Source of the DNA: a virus
DNA length: 43,296 bases
IMG/VR virus record: IMGVR_UViG_3300033064_000830
Coordinates: 1-43,296 of that record
Direction: 5' to 3' (one strand)
The notes under the pieces were generated by a model that saw nothing but the letters and a program-made list of their open reading frames with translations, was not told the origin of the DNA and made no database searches. Shown one piece after another: positions 33,414 to 40,719 of this stretch (its first letter is position 1; every line of letters starts with the position of its first letter). Made by a program: the position numbers and the translations under genes.

Positions 33414-34358
33414 CTAAAATGGATCTCTAATAGTTACTGGAACCGCATTATCCTGGACACACTGCTCTTGCCAATCACAATAATCACAGAACCAAACCTT
33501 GCCAGTATCCTCAATGATCGTAGGCTCAAGCGCATTCAAACGAATCCACTGGCCACGACTTGGATCACTAATGAACGCACCATACGGAATAGAATCATCA
33601 TGAATAGCAGTAGGCACAGTAAAGTCCTCAATGCTCATTAACTTAGACACATGTAAGATACGATCAATCTCACGATACGCAAGCGCCTCATACTCATCAC
33701 GTGTGTAATGCCACTCGGCAGCAAACCTGCCAAGATCACCAGGCACATAAGCTTTCATGCTAGGTGACAAATTCTCCATTGCAAGATAAGCAACAACAAC
33801 ACGATCAGCATCAAGAGACAGAGCAGACAAAGCAGCCTGCAACACATGACCAGAACGTGGACCTTGAGCCGGACCTTTGAAGTCTGTAGCCATAGACTTG
33901 AAACCAAAACCATTAACAGTCTTGAACTCAACAACAGCATCAACAGAACCATCATCGTGATAAGTCACAATGTCAGCATGCGCCGAACCCTCAACACCAA
34001 TGTTACGAAGATCAACTTGAACCTCAAACTTGGCTGTCGGAAACGCATTAGCCATAGCATCCTCTAACCCAGCATGTACCAATGTGCCCAACGACATTCG
34101 ATAAGCATCAGCAATGTTGGGGATAGGTCGTGGCGTATTAGCCATACCGTAAGCCAACTGGCGATCACAACGAAACGCAGTAAACGAAGCACGATACGGT
34201 AACCCTGCAACAGCAGTAGCACGCATGTGTTCACCCTTATCTTGATACTGTTGATACCACGATTCGGCAACAGCTTTTACAAAGATTGGGTAACCCGTAG
34301 GCGGCACTCCACCTGTACGGTATGACTCTGCCAACCCTGATAGATCTTTCTTAACCAT
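33414..34358 (-). CDS. Cas4/RecB-like PD-(D/E)XK exonuclease with iron-sulfur cysteines
   Basis: 314 residues. Motifs in order: C64 in FRCDRQLAYGM, LGTLVHAGLED (H95), GSAHADIVTY (D129), VDAVVEFKTV (E144-x-K146), the QA motif in SGHVLQAALSAL (Q174), and C-terminal C291, C294, C300 (CDYCDWQEQC). The four Cys are the Cas4/AddB-type cluster. Such phage enzymes process DNA ends for recombination-dependent replication and would work with the SSB and RusA encoded nearby. AAGAAAGAGAATA lies upstream of ATG. Confidence 0.88.
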   Translation of the reverse strand: MVKKDLSGLAESYRTGGVPPTGYPIFVKAVAESWYQQYQDKGEHMRATAVAGLPYRASFTAFRCDRQLAYGMANTPRPIPNIADAYRMSLGTLVHAGLEDAMANAFPTAKFEVQVDLRNIGVEGSAHADIVTYHDDGSVDAVVEFKTVNGFGFKSMATDFKGPAQGPRSGHVLQAALSALSLDADRVVVAYLAMENLSPSMKAYVPGDLGRFAAEWHYTRDEYEALAYREIDRILHVSKLMSIEDFTVPTAIHDDSIPYGAFISDPSRGQWIRLNALEPTIIEDTGKVWFCDYCDWQEQCVQDNAVPVTIRDPF

Positions 34359-34423
34359 ATTATTCTCTTTCTTGACTCACGGCGTGTCCATTCGCCTTGC
34401 CAATATGTACTGCAATTATACAG

Positions 34424-34798
34424 TTATGCGGTCTTACTTACTACCTCGTCGGAGAAAATGTAATCATCTTCTTTCCAACCTTTAACTATCTCATCAGCAT
34501 CAACCTCATACATCGCATCAAAAATACGGCAATCAATACACTGACACAACGCATGATGCTCAGCAATATCAACATCTTCCGATATTGCATACACATCAAT
34601 TAACTCTTGAACATTCATAAGTAACCCTCCGTTACGAATAAAAATATTGAAATCAACCAAACATCTACGACACAAAGACCAGTAACCCTGCCCTAATATT
34701 GTGTGCGCTTCAATAGTCCCGTGCTCCGATGCATGTGTCATGCATCTAGCGCACTTAACTATGTGACTAGAAATCGGGATCCGATGTATATCCCACAT
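34424..34798 (-). CDS. Two-part Cys-rich protein with a second strong internal start
   Basis: 124 residues as read from ATG 34798: an N-terminal zinc-ribbon-like part with CARC and CRRC, then MNVQELIDVYAISEDVDIAE with CQCIDC. An in-frame ATG at 34618 is preceded by GGAGGG (34625-34630) six bases away, the best ribosome site in this stretch, so a separate 64-residue product is likely. Either two products share a frame, or the upstream part is an untranslated or fused remnant. Function unknown. Confidence 0.55.
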   Translation of the reverse strand: MWDIHRIPISSHIVKCARCMTHASEHGTIEAHTILGQGYWSLCRRCLVDFNIFIRNGGLLMNVQELIDVYAISEDVDIAEHHALCQCIDCRIFDAMYEVDADEIVKGWKEDDYIFSDEVVSKTA

Positions 34799-35030
34799 TT
34801 AAAATGCTAGACAAACAATCACGCAACAAAGTCGCTTGTTCGATATCATAAATAAATAACTCCTTGTATTTAATGCCTGTCTCAATATGATGAATCAATT
34901 CTAAGACTCCGACTTCCGCCGAAGTCTTAGAATTAACATCATTCATAAGAAACACACCAACATCTTTAACAACTAAAGTACTTGGCGAATCCAATACATA
35001 CTTTTGGATATCTGCTTCTGTAATTAACAA
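34767..35030 (-). CDS. Small early protein, unknown
   Basis: 87 residues from TTG 35030, supported by AGGAG five bases upstream. The product starts MLITEADIQKYVLDSPSTLV and has alternating beta/alpha pattern (KDVGVFLMNDVNSKTSAEVG, KELFIYDIEQATLLRDCLSS). It overlaps the next gene by 32 nt. Function unknown. Confidence 0.6.
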   Translation of the reverse strand: MLITEADIQKYVLDSPSTLVVKDVGVFLMNDVNSKTSAEVGVLELIHHIETGIKYKELFIYDIEQATLLRDCLSSILNVGYTSDPDF

Positions 35031-35042
35031 ACTAACTCCTAA

Positions 35043-35477
35043 TCAGAACGGATCTTCTTCAACAACTGACGCATTGAAAGCAGCAGAAGCCGCAACAATA
35101 CTGGGTGAATTAGAACCTGAACCGTTCTTATCGGTCTTAGTCACAACAGTAGTAGCCCAACGCAACGACGGACCGATCTCATCAAGAACAAGATCATAAG
35201 ACGTACGCTTATTACCATCTTTGTCAACCCAATCGTTTTGCTCCATACGGCCAGTAGCAACAACACGCATACCCTTGGTCATACTCGACGCAATATTCTC
35301 AGCAAGTTCACGCCAAGCAGTAAAGTTAAAGAAACTAGTCTGCTCCTGCCACTCACCATTAACCTGATACCGGCGATTAGAAGCAATACTTCCACTCACC
35401 ATTGCAGTACCACTCTGTGTGAACCGTAACTCAGGTTCACCAGTAAGGTTCCCTACAACATTAATGCTATTACTCAT
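35043..35477 (-). CDS. ssb: Single-stranded DNA-binding protein
   Basis: 144 residues with an OB fold: MSNSINVVGNLTGEPELRFT, SIASNRRYQVNGEWQEQTSF, FNFTAWRELAENIASSMTKG, MRVVATGRMEQNDWVDKDGN. The acidic tail ends EEDPF, matching the D/E-rich ...PF tip of bacterial SSBs that recruits partner proteins. Protects ssDNA during replication and recombination; with the nuclease and RusA it forms the only clear DNA-replication set in the genome. ATG overlaps the next frame by 8 nt. Confidence 0.93.
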   Translation of the reverse strand: MSNSINVVGNLTGEPELRFTQSGTAMVSGSIASNRRYQVNGEWQEQTSFFNFTAWRELAENIASSMTKGMRVVATGRMEQNDWVDKDGNKRTSYDLVLDEIGPSLRWATTVVTKTDKNGSGSNSPSIVAASAAFNASVVEEDPF

Positions 35478-35676
35478 GTGCTATCTCCATATCATTGAGC
35501 GGGACATCATATCCCACTTCTGCTTGTGTTAGAAACGCTTCCGCGTTAAACTTTTTGTATTCACTAAACGTATCGGACAGCATGTATGCAACCCGATCTA
35601 TCATTCGTAACTGTGTAACACTAGAGGCATAACCTCTAGAGTCGCGCAATGTGCGAGCAACATCAGAATAAATCAA
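35470..35676 (-). CDS. Small protein upstream of SSB, unknown
   Basis: 68 residues from TTG 35676, with AAGGAA upstream. Starts MIYSDVARTLRDSRGYASSV, helical, continues TQLRMIDRVAYMLSDTFSEY. The stop overlaps the SSB start. It may be translated coupled with SSB. Function unknown. Confidence 0.6.
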   Translation of the reverse strand: MIYSDVARTLRDSRGYASSVTQLRMIDRVAYMLSDTFSEYKKFNAEAFLTQAEVGYDVPLNDMEIAHE

Positions 35677-35678
35677 AC

Positions 35679-36143
35679 TTATGATTCCTTAACTGGCAAG
35701 AAGGTACTTGCTTTACGCATAACCTCATCATAAAGGAACTCATCGTATGTCGATTCATCCCACTCAATAGTTTCTTTAAGGTCCAAGTAACCAAGATGCA
35801 CATTAACTATTGGTGCATCATTAAACATACCGAAACGAATCTCAGCAAGAATACATTCGCCATGTGAATGACGAACAATAAGATCGCCACTAGATAACTC
35901 AGCAATCCTATAATCAAGGATCTGATCCCAATAAGCAAGCAAAGCATTACGTTCATCACTGTCATACGCCCATGATGAAGGTGTTTGCACTTGCAAAGTT
36001 GGACCTGATGCACCGTTATAACTATCAGCAAACATCATTGTTGCTTGCACCCACAATTCAACAGCATCATGTATCTGTTCTGTTACAGCATTGCAAACAA
36101 CTGCTCGCGCAACATTGTTTGGCTTATCATACTTTTTAGTCAT
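35679..36143 (-). CDS. Hypothetical early protein
   Basis: Two ATGs lie side by side; 36143 is five bases from AGGAGG (36149-36154) and preferred, 36146 is only two away. The 154-residue product begins MTKKYDKPNNVARAVVCNAV, with a long helix, then DLIVRHSHGECILAEIRFGM and an acidic end. A beta-alpha layout is likely. No recognised family. Confidence 0.62.
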   Translation of the reverse strand: MTKKYDKPNNVARAVVCNAVTEQIHDAVELWVQATMMFADSYNGASGPTLQVQTPSSWAYDSDERNALLAYWDQILDYRIAELSSGDLIVRHSHGECILAEIRFGMFNDAPIVNVHLGYLDLKETIEWDESTYDEFLYDEVMRKASTFLPVKES

Positions 36144-36152
36144 CATGCCCTC

Positions 36153-36644
36153 CTAGGCTAATTCAACTTCATGATTAGAATACTCAATATCATCGCAACT
36201 ACCACGGACACTTACATCAAACGAACTCAGATCCATATTAGCGGCCTGATCATTAGCATCATCCTTATCAAGAGCACTAATTGTAGTACTCACCGTGATA
36301 ATAAACGTTGCTGTAACTTCATAATCATGTGTTCGTTCTTCTAAAGCAATAGACAACGTGCTATTTAACTTACCAACGAACGCATCATATAGATCACACC
36401 AGTCACGATCATTAGCTTCTTGAATCAAAGCTTCACCAATCATTTTAATATCTGACTGATGATTCTTACGCGAGTTACCAGCATTGGTCTGCCAATAATT
36501 ACGATCAACAGTAGTAGCAATCAAAGCATCCTTCAACTCTTGAACAAACTCGCTATACCAACGAGTCTGATCATTCCAAGTTTCTAATGCATCTGGCAAT
36601 GTGCGGCTAATTAATTCTTCATAATACATCTTGATCTGTCCCAT
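36153..36644 (-). CDS. Hypothetical early protein
   Basis: 163 residues: MGQIKMYYEELISRTLPDAL, a helical N-terminal half with SDIKMIGEALIQEANDRDWC, then a beta-rich half (ERTHDYEVTATFIITVSTTI) and an acidic C-terminus. An alternative ATG five codons in (MYYEELI) is equally possible. This helical-then-beta layout is seen in other phage early proteins that accompany replication genes. Function unknown. Confidence 0.62.
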   Translation of the reverse strand: MGQIKMYYEELISRTLPDALETWNDQTRWYSEFVQELKDALIATTVDRNYWQTNAGNSRKNHQSDIKMIGEALIQEANDRDWCDLYDAFVGKLNSTLSIALEERTHDYEVTATFIITVSTTISALDKDDANDQAANMDLSSFDVSVRGSCDDIEYSNHEVELA

Positions 36645-37077
36645 CTAGTTTACCTTCTGCAAGGCTTTGAATATAAATTAATGCAACCTGATCAATAGCA
36701 TCAGCCAACGCGCCGGCACCAGGCTCATCCATAATCTCAAAATCATCACTGTCTTGCCACAAAATTGCTGTATGACAAACACCAACATTCATTTGAATAT
36801 ACAAACGCATACGACGCCTAGCAGGATGTTCACTAGGCCGACCATCAGTATCGTCTTTTGGTGCAGCCCAACCATGCATAGTCAACATAGACACACCATC
36901 CATACCATGATAAACAAACGGCGCAACAAGGTCATACGGCGAATTACCTTCAGCCGCAACTACCCATGTGCCATTAATACGGGTAAACACAATCGCATTA
37001 TGATCCCAACCGTGCTCATAATCATACACAGGATAAAACTCTGTGAAAATATCTTTGATTGATTCCATAGTTTCCAT
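36619..37077 (-). CDS. Hypothetical early protein
   Basis: ATG 37077 lies three bases after GGAGGG; an upstream ATG at 37098 overlaps the previous stop but has no ribosome site. The 152-residue product METMESIKDIFTEFYPVYDY has NAIVFTRINGTWVVAAEGNS and later RRRMRLYIQMNVGVCHTAIL, a mixed alpha/beta pattern with many aromatic residues, then a helical end. No catalytic motif recognised. Confidence 0.6.
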   Translation of the reverse strand: METMESIKDIFTEFYPVYDYEHGWDHNAIVFTRINGTWVVAAEGNSPYDLVAPFVYHGMDGVSMLTMHGWAAPKDDTDGRPSEHPARRRMRLYIQMNVGVCHTAILWQDSDDFEIMDEPGAGALADAIDQVALIYIQSLAEGKLDGTDQDVL

Positions 37078-37094
37078 AACCCCTCCAGGCTTAC

Positions 37095-37484
37095 TCATTT
37101 GATATAACCAACAACACTCTTATATGTGCCAGCATTAACAGTCTCAACATCACTCATCTCAAGAAGCTTGATAGCGTTCTCAAGTTCAATAACTTCGTAA
37201 CCTCGAACAAATTCAATATCAATAACAACAGGCTTCAAACGGAAATTTATTGGCGTCTTAAAACTAACTTCAATACAAGGCTCACTACGAAAATTCTGCG
37301 TATGCATATAATTAAGTTCAAGCTTGCGACCATAAATTAGTTCAAGAACTTTCTGCTCATACACTTCCATAGAAGATTTGTTCAACTGCATAATGTTGTC
37401 ATTAGCAATCTGCAAATCAACACGCTCCTGCAACGCCACCTTTAAAGCAGCAATCAACTTCATACGATTAACTTTAATATTCAT
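37095..37484 (-). CDS. Hypothetical early protein with coiled-coil start
   Basis: 129 residues. The N-terminal KVNRMKLIAALKVALQERVD is helical and resembles the opening of a common actinophage early protein (MKVNR.KL..AL..AL). The middle SEPCIEVSFKTPINFRLKPV is beta-like, and the end VIELENAIKLLEMSDVETVN helical. Function unknown. AGGAGGACGA precedes the start. Confidence 0.62.
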   Translation of the reverse strand: MNIKVNRMKLIAALKVALQERVDLQIANDNIMQLNKSSMEVYEQKVLELIYGRKLELNYMHTQNFRSEPCIEVSFKTPINFRLKPVVIDIEFVRGYEVIELENAIKLLEMSDVETVNAGTYKSVVGYIK

Positions 37485-37516
37485 TCGTCGTCCTCCTCAG
37501 AACTAAACATTTTTTC

Positions 37517-37735
37517 TCAACAATCTTGGTGATAACCAAGCTTGATCATTTCACGCTGGCCCGCAGATAAATCAGACCAAACATCCTGAATCAAAGACCC
37601 AGAATCCCACAGCCGATACTTCACAGCATCAACAACAACAAAATACATCTCATTACAAATAAGACACAAACGATCTAACGTATAAGTTTCTTTAGCATCA
37701 TTACTAAAATCAAACCAATGATCCAACTTACTCAT
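37517..37735 (-). CDS. Small zinc-binding-type early protein
   Basis: 72 residues: MSKLDHWFDFSNDAKETYTL then DRLCLICNEMYFVVVDAVKY, RLWDSGSLIQDVWSDLSAGQ, REMIKLGYHQDC. The order C-x2-C ... Y..W..G..IQ..W.DLS...RE.I..G...C is a frequent phage protein pattern, likely binding zinc at one end. It overlaps the next gene by 4 nt. Function unknown. Confidence 0.7.
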   Translation of the reverse strand: MSKLDHWFDFSNDAKETYTLDRLCLICNEMYFVVVDAVKYRLWDSGSLIQDVWSDLSAGQREMIKLGYHQDC

Positions 37736-37950
37736 ACCAACTCCAATACTGGATGCACTTCACAACCACAACCATCGCAAATAAGCATGTGCCTAACAGG
37801 AACATCCATCTCATCCCACCCATAAATACCCAAACACTGAGCACTCTCGTTATACAAACTCCAACACGGTGGGCAATACTCAAAGAACTCTTTATCCATA
37901 CTGTCATCTTCGACGTATGAAACAAACGAAACAACATAATTAGATTTCAT
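37732..37950 (-). CDS. Small Cys-rich protein, unknown
   Basis: 72 residues, ATG preceded by AAGGAGTGTT. The product begins MKSNYVVSFVSYVEDDSMDK and has CPPC near the middle and CDGCGC near the end, enough for one zinc site. A second reading in another frame overlaps almost fully and is a shadow. First gene after the 220-bp gap that may hold a leftward promoter. Confidence 0.65.
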   Translation of the reverse strand: MKSNYVVSFVSYVEDDSMDKEFFEYCPPCWSLYNESAQCLGIYGWDEMDVPVRHMLICDGCGCEVHPVLELV

Positions 37951-38173
37951 AACACTCCTTAGATAGTCGGGGGATGAGCAGTTTTACAACATGCTCAGGT
38001 TGTGCATACAGATAACCATGGGGCTCATGCATACAAGATGAGACACAATACGCTGGTCGTTATCAATCCAGACACGTCACTAACGGCACGTGCAACCGCT
38101 TGGCTCGCGGCGCAACCCCTATCTCCCGCATGTAGTTTGCTTATATGTACATACTTCGTGCTATTGCCAAACC
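37951..38173 (-). promoter_or_regulatory. Gap with candidate leftward promoter and structured leader
   Basis: No credible gene. On the minus strand TTGGCA (38170-38165) and ATATAA (38146-38141) form a -35/-10 pair with 18-bp spacing, which would start a leader of about 180 nt before the gene at 37950. The leader contains short inverted repeats (CACGT/ACGTG around 38074-38093). A plus-strand frame at 38002-38223 is not protein-like. Confidence 0.35.
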
Positions 38174-38446
38174 TTAAAAACGATTGTCATCCTCAATCTT
38201 GTCCAACAAAAAGACAGGATTAGGAAACGACTCATCACCATGAAACCGGTAATTTAAAACACCAATCTCACGATTAAGAGCTTCAATCTTACGATACAAA
38301 GCACGCTGCCACTTAGCATTCTTACCAAAAGGATTAAACAAAATTTTGTTATAAGTCAAATCAGAAACATTGTCCAAAACATATTCCAATTGACCAATCT
38401 CAGCATTAATATTTTCTAATTCTTTTAAATACTCTTTGTAATACAT
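38174..38446 (-). CDS. Coiled-coil early protein, unknown
   Basis: ATG 38446 is five bases after GGAGG; an in-frame TTG four codons earlier is the alternative. The 90-residue product MYYKEYLKELENINAEIGQL has a long heptad helix, then LFNPFGKNAKWQRALYRKIE and a second helix. Charged and soluble. Function unknown. Confidence 0.6.
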   Translation of the reverse strand: MYYKEYLKELENINAEIGQLEYVLDNVSDLTYNKILFNPFGKNAKWQRALYRKIEALNREIGVLNYRFHGDESFPNPVFLLDKIEDDNRF

Positions 38447-38551
38447 AATGACCTCCAAGTCACAGCATTTATTTATGTGCTAAACGAAATTGTTTTGGGT
38501 TAGGTAAATGAGTGATAGTGACCGGTATCGACCACCGATGAAAGGTAGAGC

Positions 38552-38605
38552 ACGAGAGGGAACGGCTCGTCGTGTGACGAGGGGTGCGTTCCCCCCTCGT
38601 TGCAC
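38552..38605 (-). other. Structured region with two mutually exclusive foldings
   Basis: Fold A: ACGAGGGG pairs with CCCCTCGT around 38577-38601. Fold B: GGGAACG just upstream pairs with CGTTCCC, which is the loop and first stem base of fold A, extended by ACGAG/CTCGT, with an inner CTCGT/ACGAG hairpin. Either an attenuator-like switch or a pseudoknot. It lies between the terminator of the 360-residue gene and the next leftward gene. Confidence 0.4.
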
Positions 38606-38615
38606 GATACGGGCG

Positions 38616-38665
38616 CAAAAAAAAAAGAGAAGTAGGCTGGTGGTGGCTTTCGCCACCACCAGCCT
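38616..38665 (-). terminator. Intrinsic terminator for the leftward 360-residue gene
   Basis: A perfect 14-bp stem (38634-38647 with 38652-38665), AGGCTGGTGGTGGC / GCCACCACCAGCCT. On the minus strand its loop is GAAA (a GNRA loop), and it is followed after a short spacer by ten T (38626-38617 on that strand). Lies nine bases past the stop of the gene starting at 39756. The GNRA loop and T-run show that it serves leftward transcription. Confidence 0.85.
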
Positions 38666-38673
38666 TTACTGAC

Positions 38674-39756
38674 TCAGAAGTCAGGTAGAGCAGGAACACC
38701 CGCTTTAGCCAACTCCTTGTCCTGCTCATCAGACAGACGAGCCTCACGTTGATCTGCTGATTCCTCTAATCGCTCCGATTCCGTAGCATGACGGTAAAGA
38801 ACTGATAACGCCTTAGCGATCCGTTCCATCTCCGACTTCGCTTCCTCCAAGTAGGCGAAACCTTTGAACCAACTGTCAACATGACCAGCCGAGAACTTGT
38901 CAAAGTCAAGGAAACTTTGACCTTCATACTTAGTTCCCTCAGTCCCAGTTCGGGTAGGCAACGAAACTTTCTGACCATTGAACTTAGTGAACTCTGAACT
39001 GACCCGCATGATCGCGTAGTTCCAACCGTACTTGGCGTTGGTGTAACTGTTGACTGGAACGTCCACACAAACCAAGTAGTCGCAATCTTGAGACATCATG
39101 CCATTGGAACTCAGAGGCAACCAGAACTTTGAGTACGCAACCGACTCAAACTCAACCAAACTGTTTCGTACTGGACGACGCTTTTCAGAACCATCGTCCT
39201 TGATGTCCGTCACCCAATGTGAAATCTGAGCCAGTTGGATCATTGCCGACTTGGCTTTGAACATCTGATTCTTAAGTTGAGTAGGTGTGTAAGTACCACG
39301 CGATGAAAGAATTCTTTCACACAGTGACTCAACCGTAATAACTTGGGTCGTCATTGCTTGATTGAGAATCTCCAGTGCTTCCACCACATTCTCAGTACCA
39401 CGTAGGCGAACTTCTGGCTTTTCCGTCATGTCAATTGCCATGTCACCAGCGTCTCGCTTTTCCTCGCTCGTTCGGCCGTCAACGACTTTGGTAACTTCTT
39501 GAACTTTCTGACTTTCCTTCATGATTTCCTCCATAGGGATATAAGTGATTTCACCGGTTGTGAAATCAACATTGACTTTATGATTGATTGACTTCTTGTC
39601 AACTGTCAATTGACCAGTCGCCAATCCTTGCTTCATTAATGCTTCTGAACGCTCCGGATTCGTTTCTCTAGATTCAACCATCTCGCACATTTCGTCAATG
39701 GTCAACAAGATTTGCTGACGCTTCATATTGGTTTTGTAAAATAGTTGATGATACAT
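38674..39756 (-). CDS. Large early protein (360 aa), unrecognised
   Basis: ATG 39756 has GGAGG about nine bases upstream; a second ATG at 39726 overlaps the previous TGA. The product starts with a helical MKRQQILLTIDEMCEMVESR, carries INHKVNVDFTTGEITYIPME, a highly charged linker, and a core from about 120 with TTQVITVESLCERILSSRGT, AMIQLAQISHWVTDIKDDGS and KFWLPLSSNGMMSQDCDYLV. The last 50 residues are coiled-coil (LEEAKSEMERIAKALSVLYR). Its own terminator and composition (less A/C-skewed than the genes after it) mark it as a separate transcription unit. An abundant early protein is likely. I do not recognise a family. Confidence 0.7.
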   Translation of the reverse strand: MYHQLFYKTNMKRQQILLTIDEMCEMVESRETNPERSEALMKQGLATGQLTVDKKSINHKVNVDFTTGEITYIPMEEIMKESQKVQEVTKVVDGRTSEEKRDAGDMAIDMTEKPEVRLRGTENVVEALEILNQAMTTQVITVESLCERILSSRGTYTPTQLKNQMFKAKSAMIQLAQISHWVTDIKDDGSEKRRPVRNSLVEFESVAYSKFWLPLSSNGMMSQDCDYLVCVDVPVNSYTNAKYGWNYAIMRVSSEFTKFNGQKVSLPTRTGTEGTKYEGQSFLDFDKFSAGHVDSWFKGFAYLEEAKSEMERIAKALSVLYRHATESERLEESADQREARLSDEQDKELAKAGVPALPDF

Positions 39757-40019
39757 AGTGGCTTTCCTCCGTGATTGACTCGAATGGTGATTGTGAGGGG
39801 GATTCCTCGTGTTGTCATACGACTCTCAACGGTCACGACTTGTAGACCGTTAGGAAAAACTTTGATGATGGTTACTGGCACAACCTTTGCTGTGCCAGTA
39901 ACACCTACATCAACTACATCTAACTTATCCATTACAACCTGTTCAGCACTAGGTTCAACTAAACCTAACTGATTCATCTTGTAACCGACATAATCAAAAT
40001 TCGGTAAATTATTATTCAT
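39723..40019 (-). CDS. Hypothetical early protein
   Basis: 98 residues: MNNNLPNFDYVGYKMNQLGL, then beta-rich VDVGVTGTAKVVPVTIIKVF and MTTRGIPLTITIRVNHGGKP. GAGGTTGAA precedes ATG. The end overlaps the 360-residue gene by 34 nt, so the two are coupled. A small beta-barrel-like protein; function unknown. Confidence 0.6.
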   Translation of the reverse strand: MNNNLPNFDYVGYKMNQLGLVEPSAEQVVMDKLDVVDVGVTGTAKVVPVTIIKVFPNGLQVVTVESRMTTRGIPLTITIRVNHGGKPLCIINYFTKPI

Positions 40020-40020
40020 T

Positions 40021-40389
40021 TCAACCTCCGCTCAGCATATGAATCTTGAACCCATAATCCCTACCAACCATCAACATATGGTTAGTACCTTTTCCACCAC
40101 GGACTGCAACAACCTGAACCGCACCACCAAACTCGCTGATTACCGACTTCGCGTAATCAGCCATTTCAAAGTTTCGCTGAAACCCCGCGTTTTTTCCTAA
40201 CCTGTCCCATTCGGCTTTAATAACTATTACTTCAATGCCAGCACGCTCTGCTTCAAACACTGCAATCGTATCTGCACCTCGCGCACCACCAGCAATAACC
40301 AAGTTGCTTTGCGTTTTAGAAAAAAACCTTCTCCAAAACTCGTTTTCATCGTTATCTCTACCTCCGCAAACAATGGTGATCATTTTCAT
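40021..40389 (-). CDS. SLOG-domain (YspA/YAcAr-like) nucleotide-binding protein
   Basis: 122 residues, ribosome site AGAGGAG. The start MKMITIVCGGRDNDENEFWR, the central LVIAGGARGADTIAVFEAER, then EWDRLGKNAGFQRNFEMADY and RGGKGTNHMLMVGRDYG show the GGRD, GGARGAD and GK.AG..RN..M motifs of the SLOG family (Rossmann-like, related to DprA). Related proteins are thought to bind nucleotides or nucleotide signals. First gene of the leftward arm, so expressed first after entry if the promoter is in the adjacent non-coding block; a role against host defence is possible (inference). Confidence 0.78.
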   Translation of the reverse strand: MKMITIVCGGRDNDENEFWRRFFSKTQSNLVIAGGARGADTIAVFEAERAGIEVIVIKAEWDRLGKNAGFQRNFEMADYAKSVISEFGGAVQVVAVRGGKGTNHMLMVGRDYGFKIHMLSGG

Positions 40390-40406
40390 TACTTACTCCT
40401 CTCAAG

Positions 40407-40426
40407 GAGAAGTCGAACGACTTCTC
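40407..40426. other. Hairpin in the leader of the SLOG gene
   Basis: GAGAAGTCG / CGACTTCTC, a 9-bp perfect inverted repeat with a two-base centre, just upstream of the leftward ribosome site (AGAGGAG). Could be a dyad operator or an mRNA hairpin. It is the first of the many inverted repeats in the adjoining block. Confidence 0.5.
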
Positions 40427-40484
40427 GCTCCGCAGGAAGGAGAAAACCCCTCCTGGGAGAAACTGAGGGCGACAACGAACATAG

Positions 40485-40559
40485 AAATTTTTGGGTGATA
40501 GTGAATGGGGTCGTATCCGTCGTTTGTTATGTACGACCCTAAATACCACCCAAAAATTT
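40485..40559. other. Long two-tier hairpin at the edge of the non-coding block
   Basis: Outer stem AAATTTTTGGGTG (40485-40497) pairs CACCCAAAAATTT (40547-40559), 13 bp perfect. Inner stem GGGTCGTA (40508-40515) pairs TACGACCC (40532-40539), 8 bp perfect. Beyond it, AAAAAGG (40573-40579) can pair CCTTTTT (about 40653-40659) around a branched inner part with AAACAG/CTGTTT. It may belong to the large RNA or be a boundary/terminator structure; no gene lies here. Confidence 0.65.
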
Positions 40560-40719
40560 TGTTAGGCGGTCGAAAAAGGTTTTTTGGCATGGCTAAAGAT
40601 CTAGAGTAAACAGCGCCCTCCTGTTTGCCTAGAGCGACGCCGTGGTAAAAAGCCTTTTTTGATCAACGACAGAACCAGTGTAACGCACAGTTTTTCAGGG
40701 GTTTTTGGGAGTGCGGGAC

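Noticed and set aside
38002-38223. Plus-strand frame of 73 codons
   Set aside because: No ribosome site, opposite to the direction of all neighbours, unlikely composition, and it overlaps the candidate leftward promoter.
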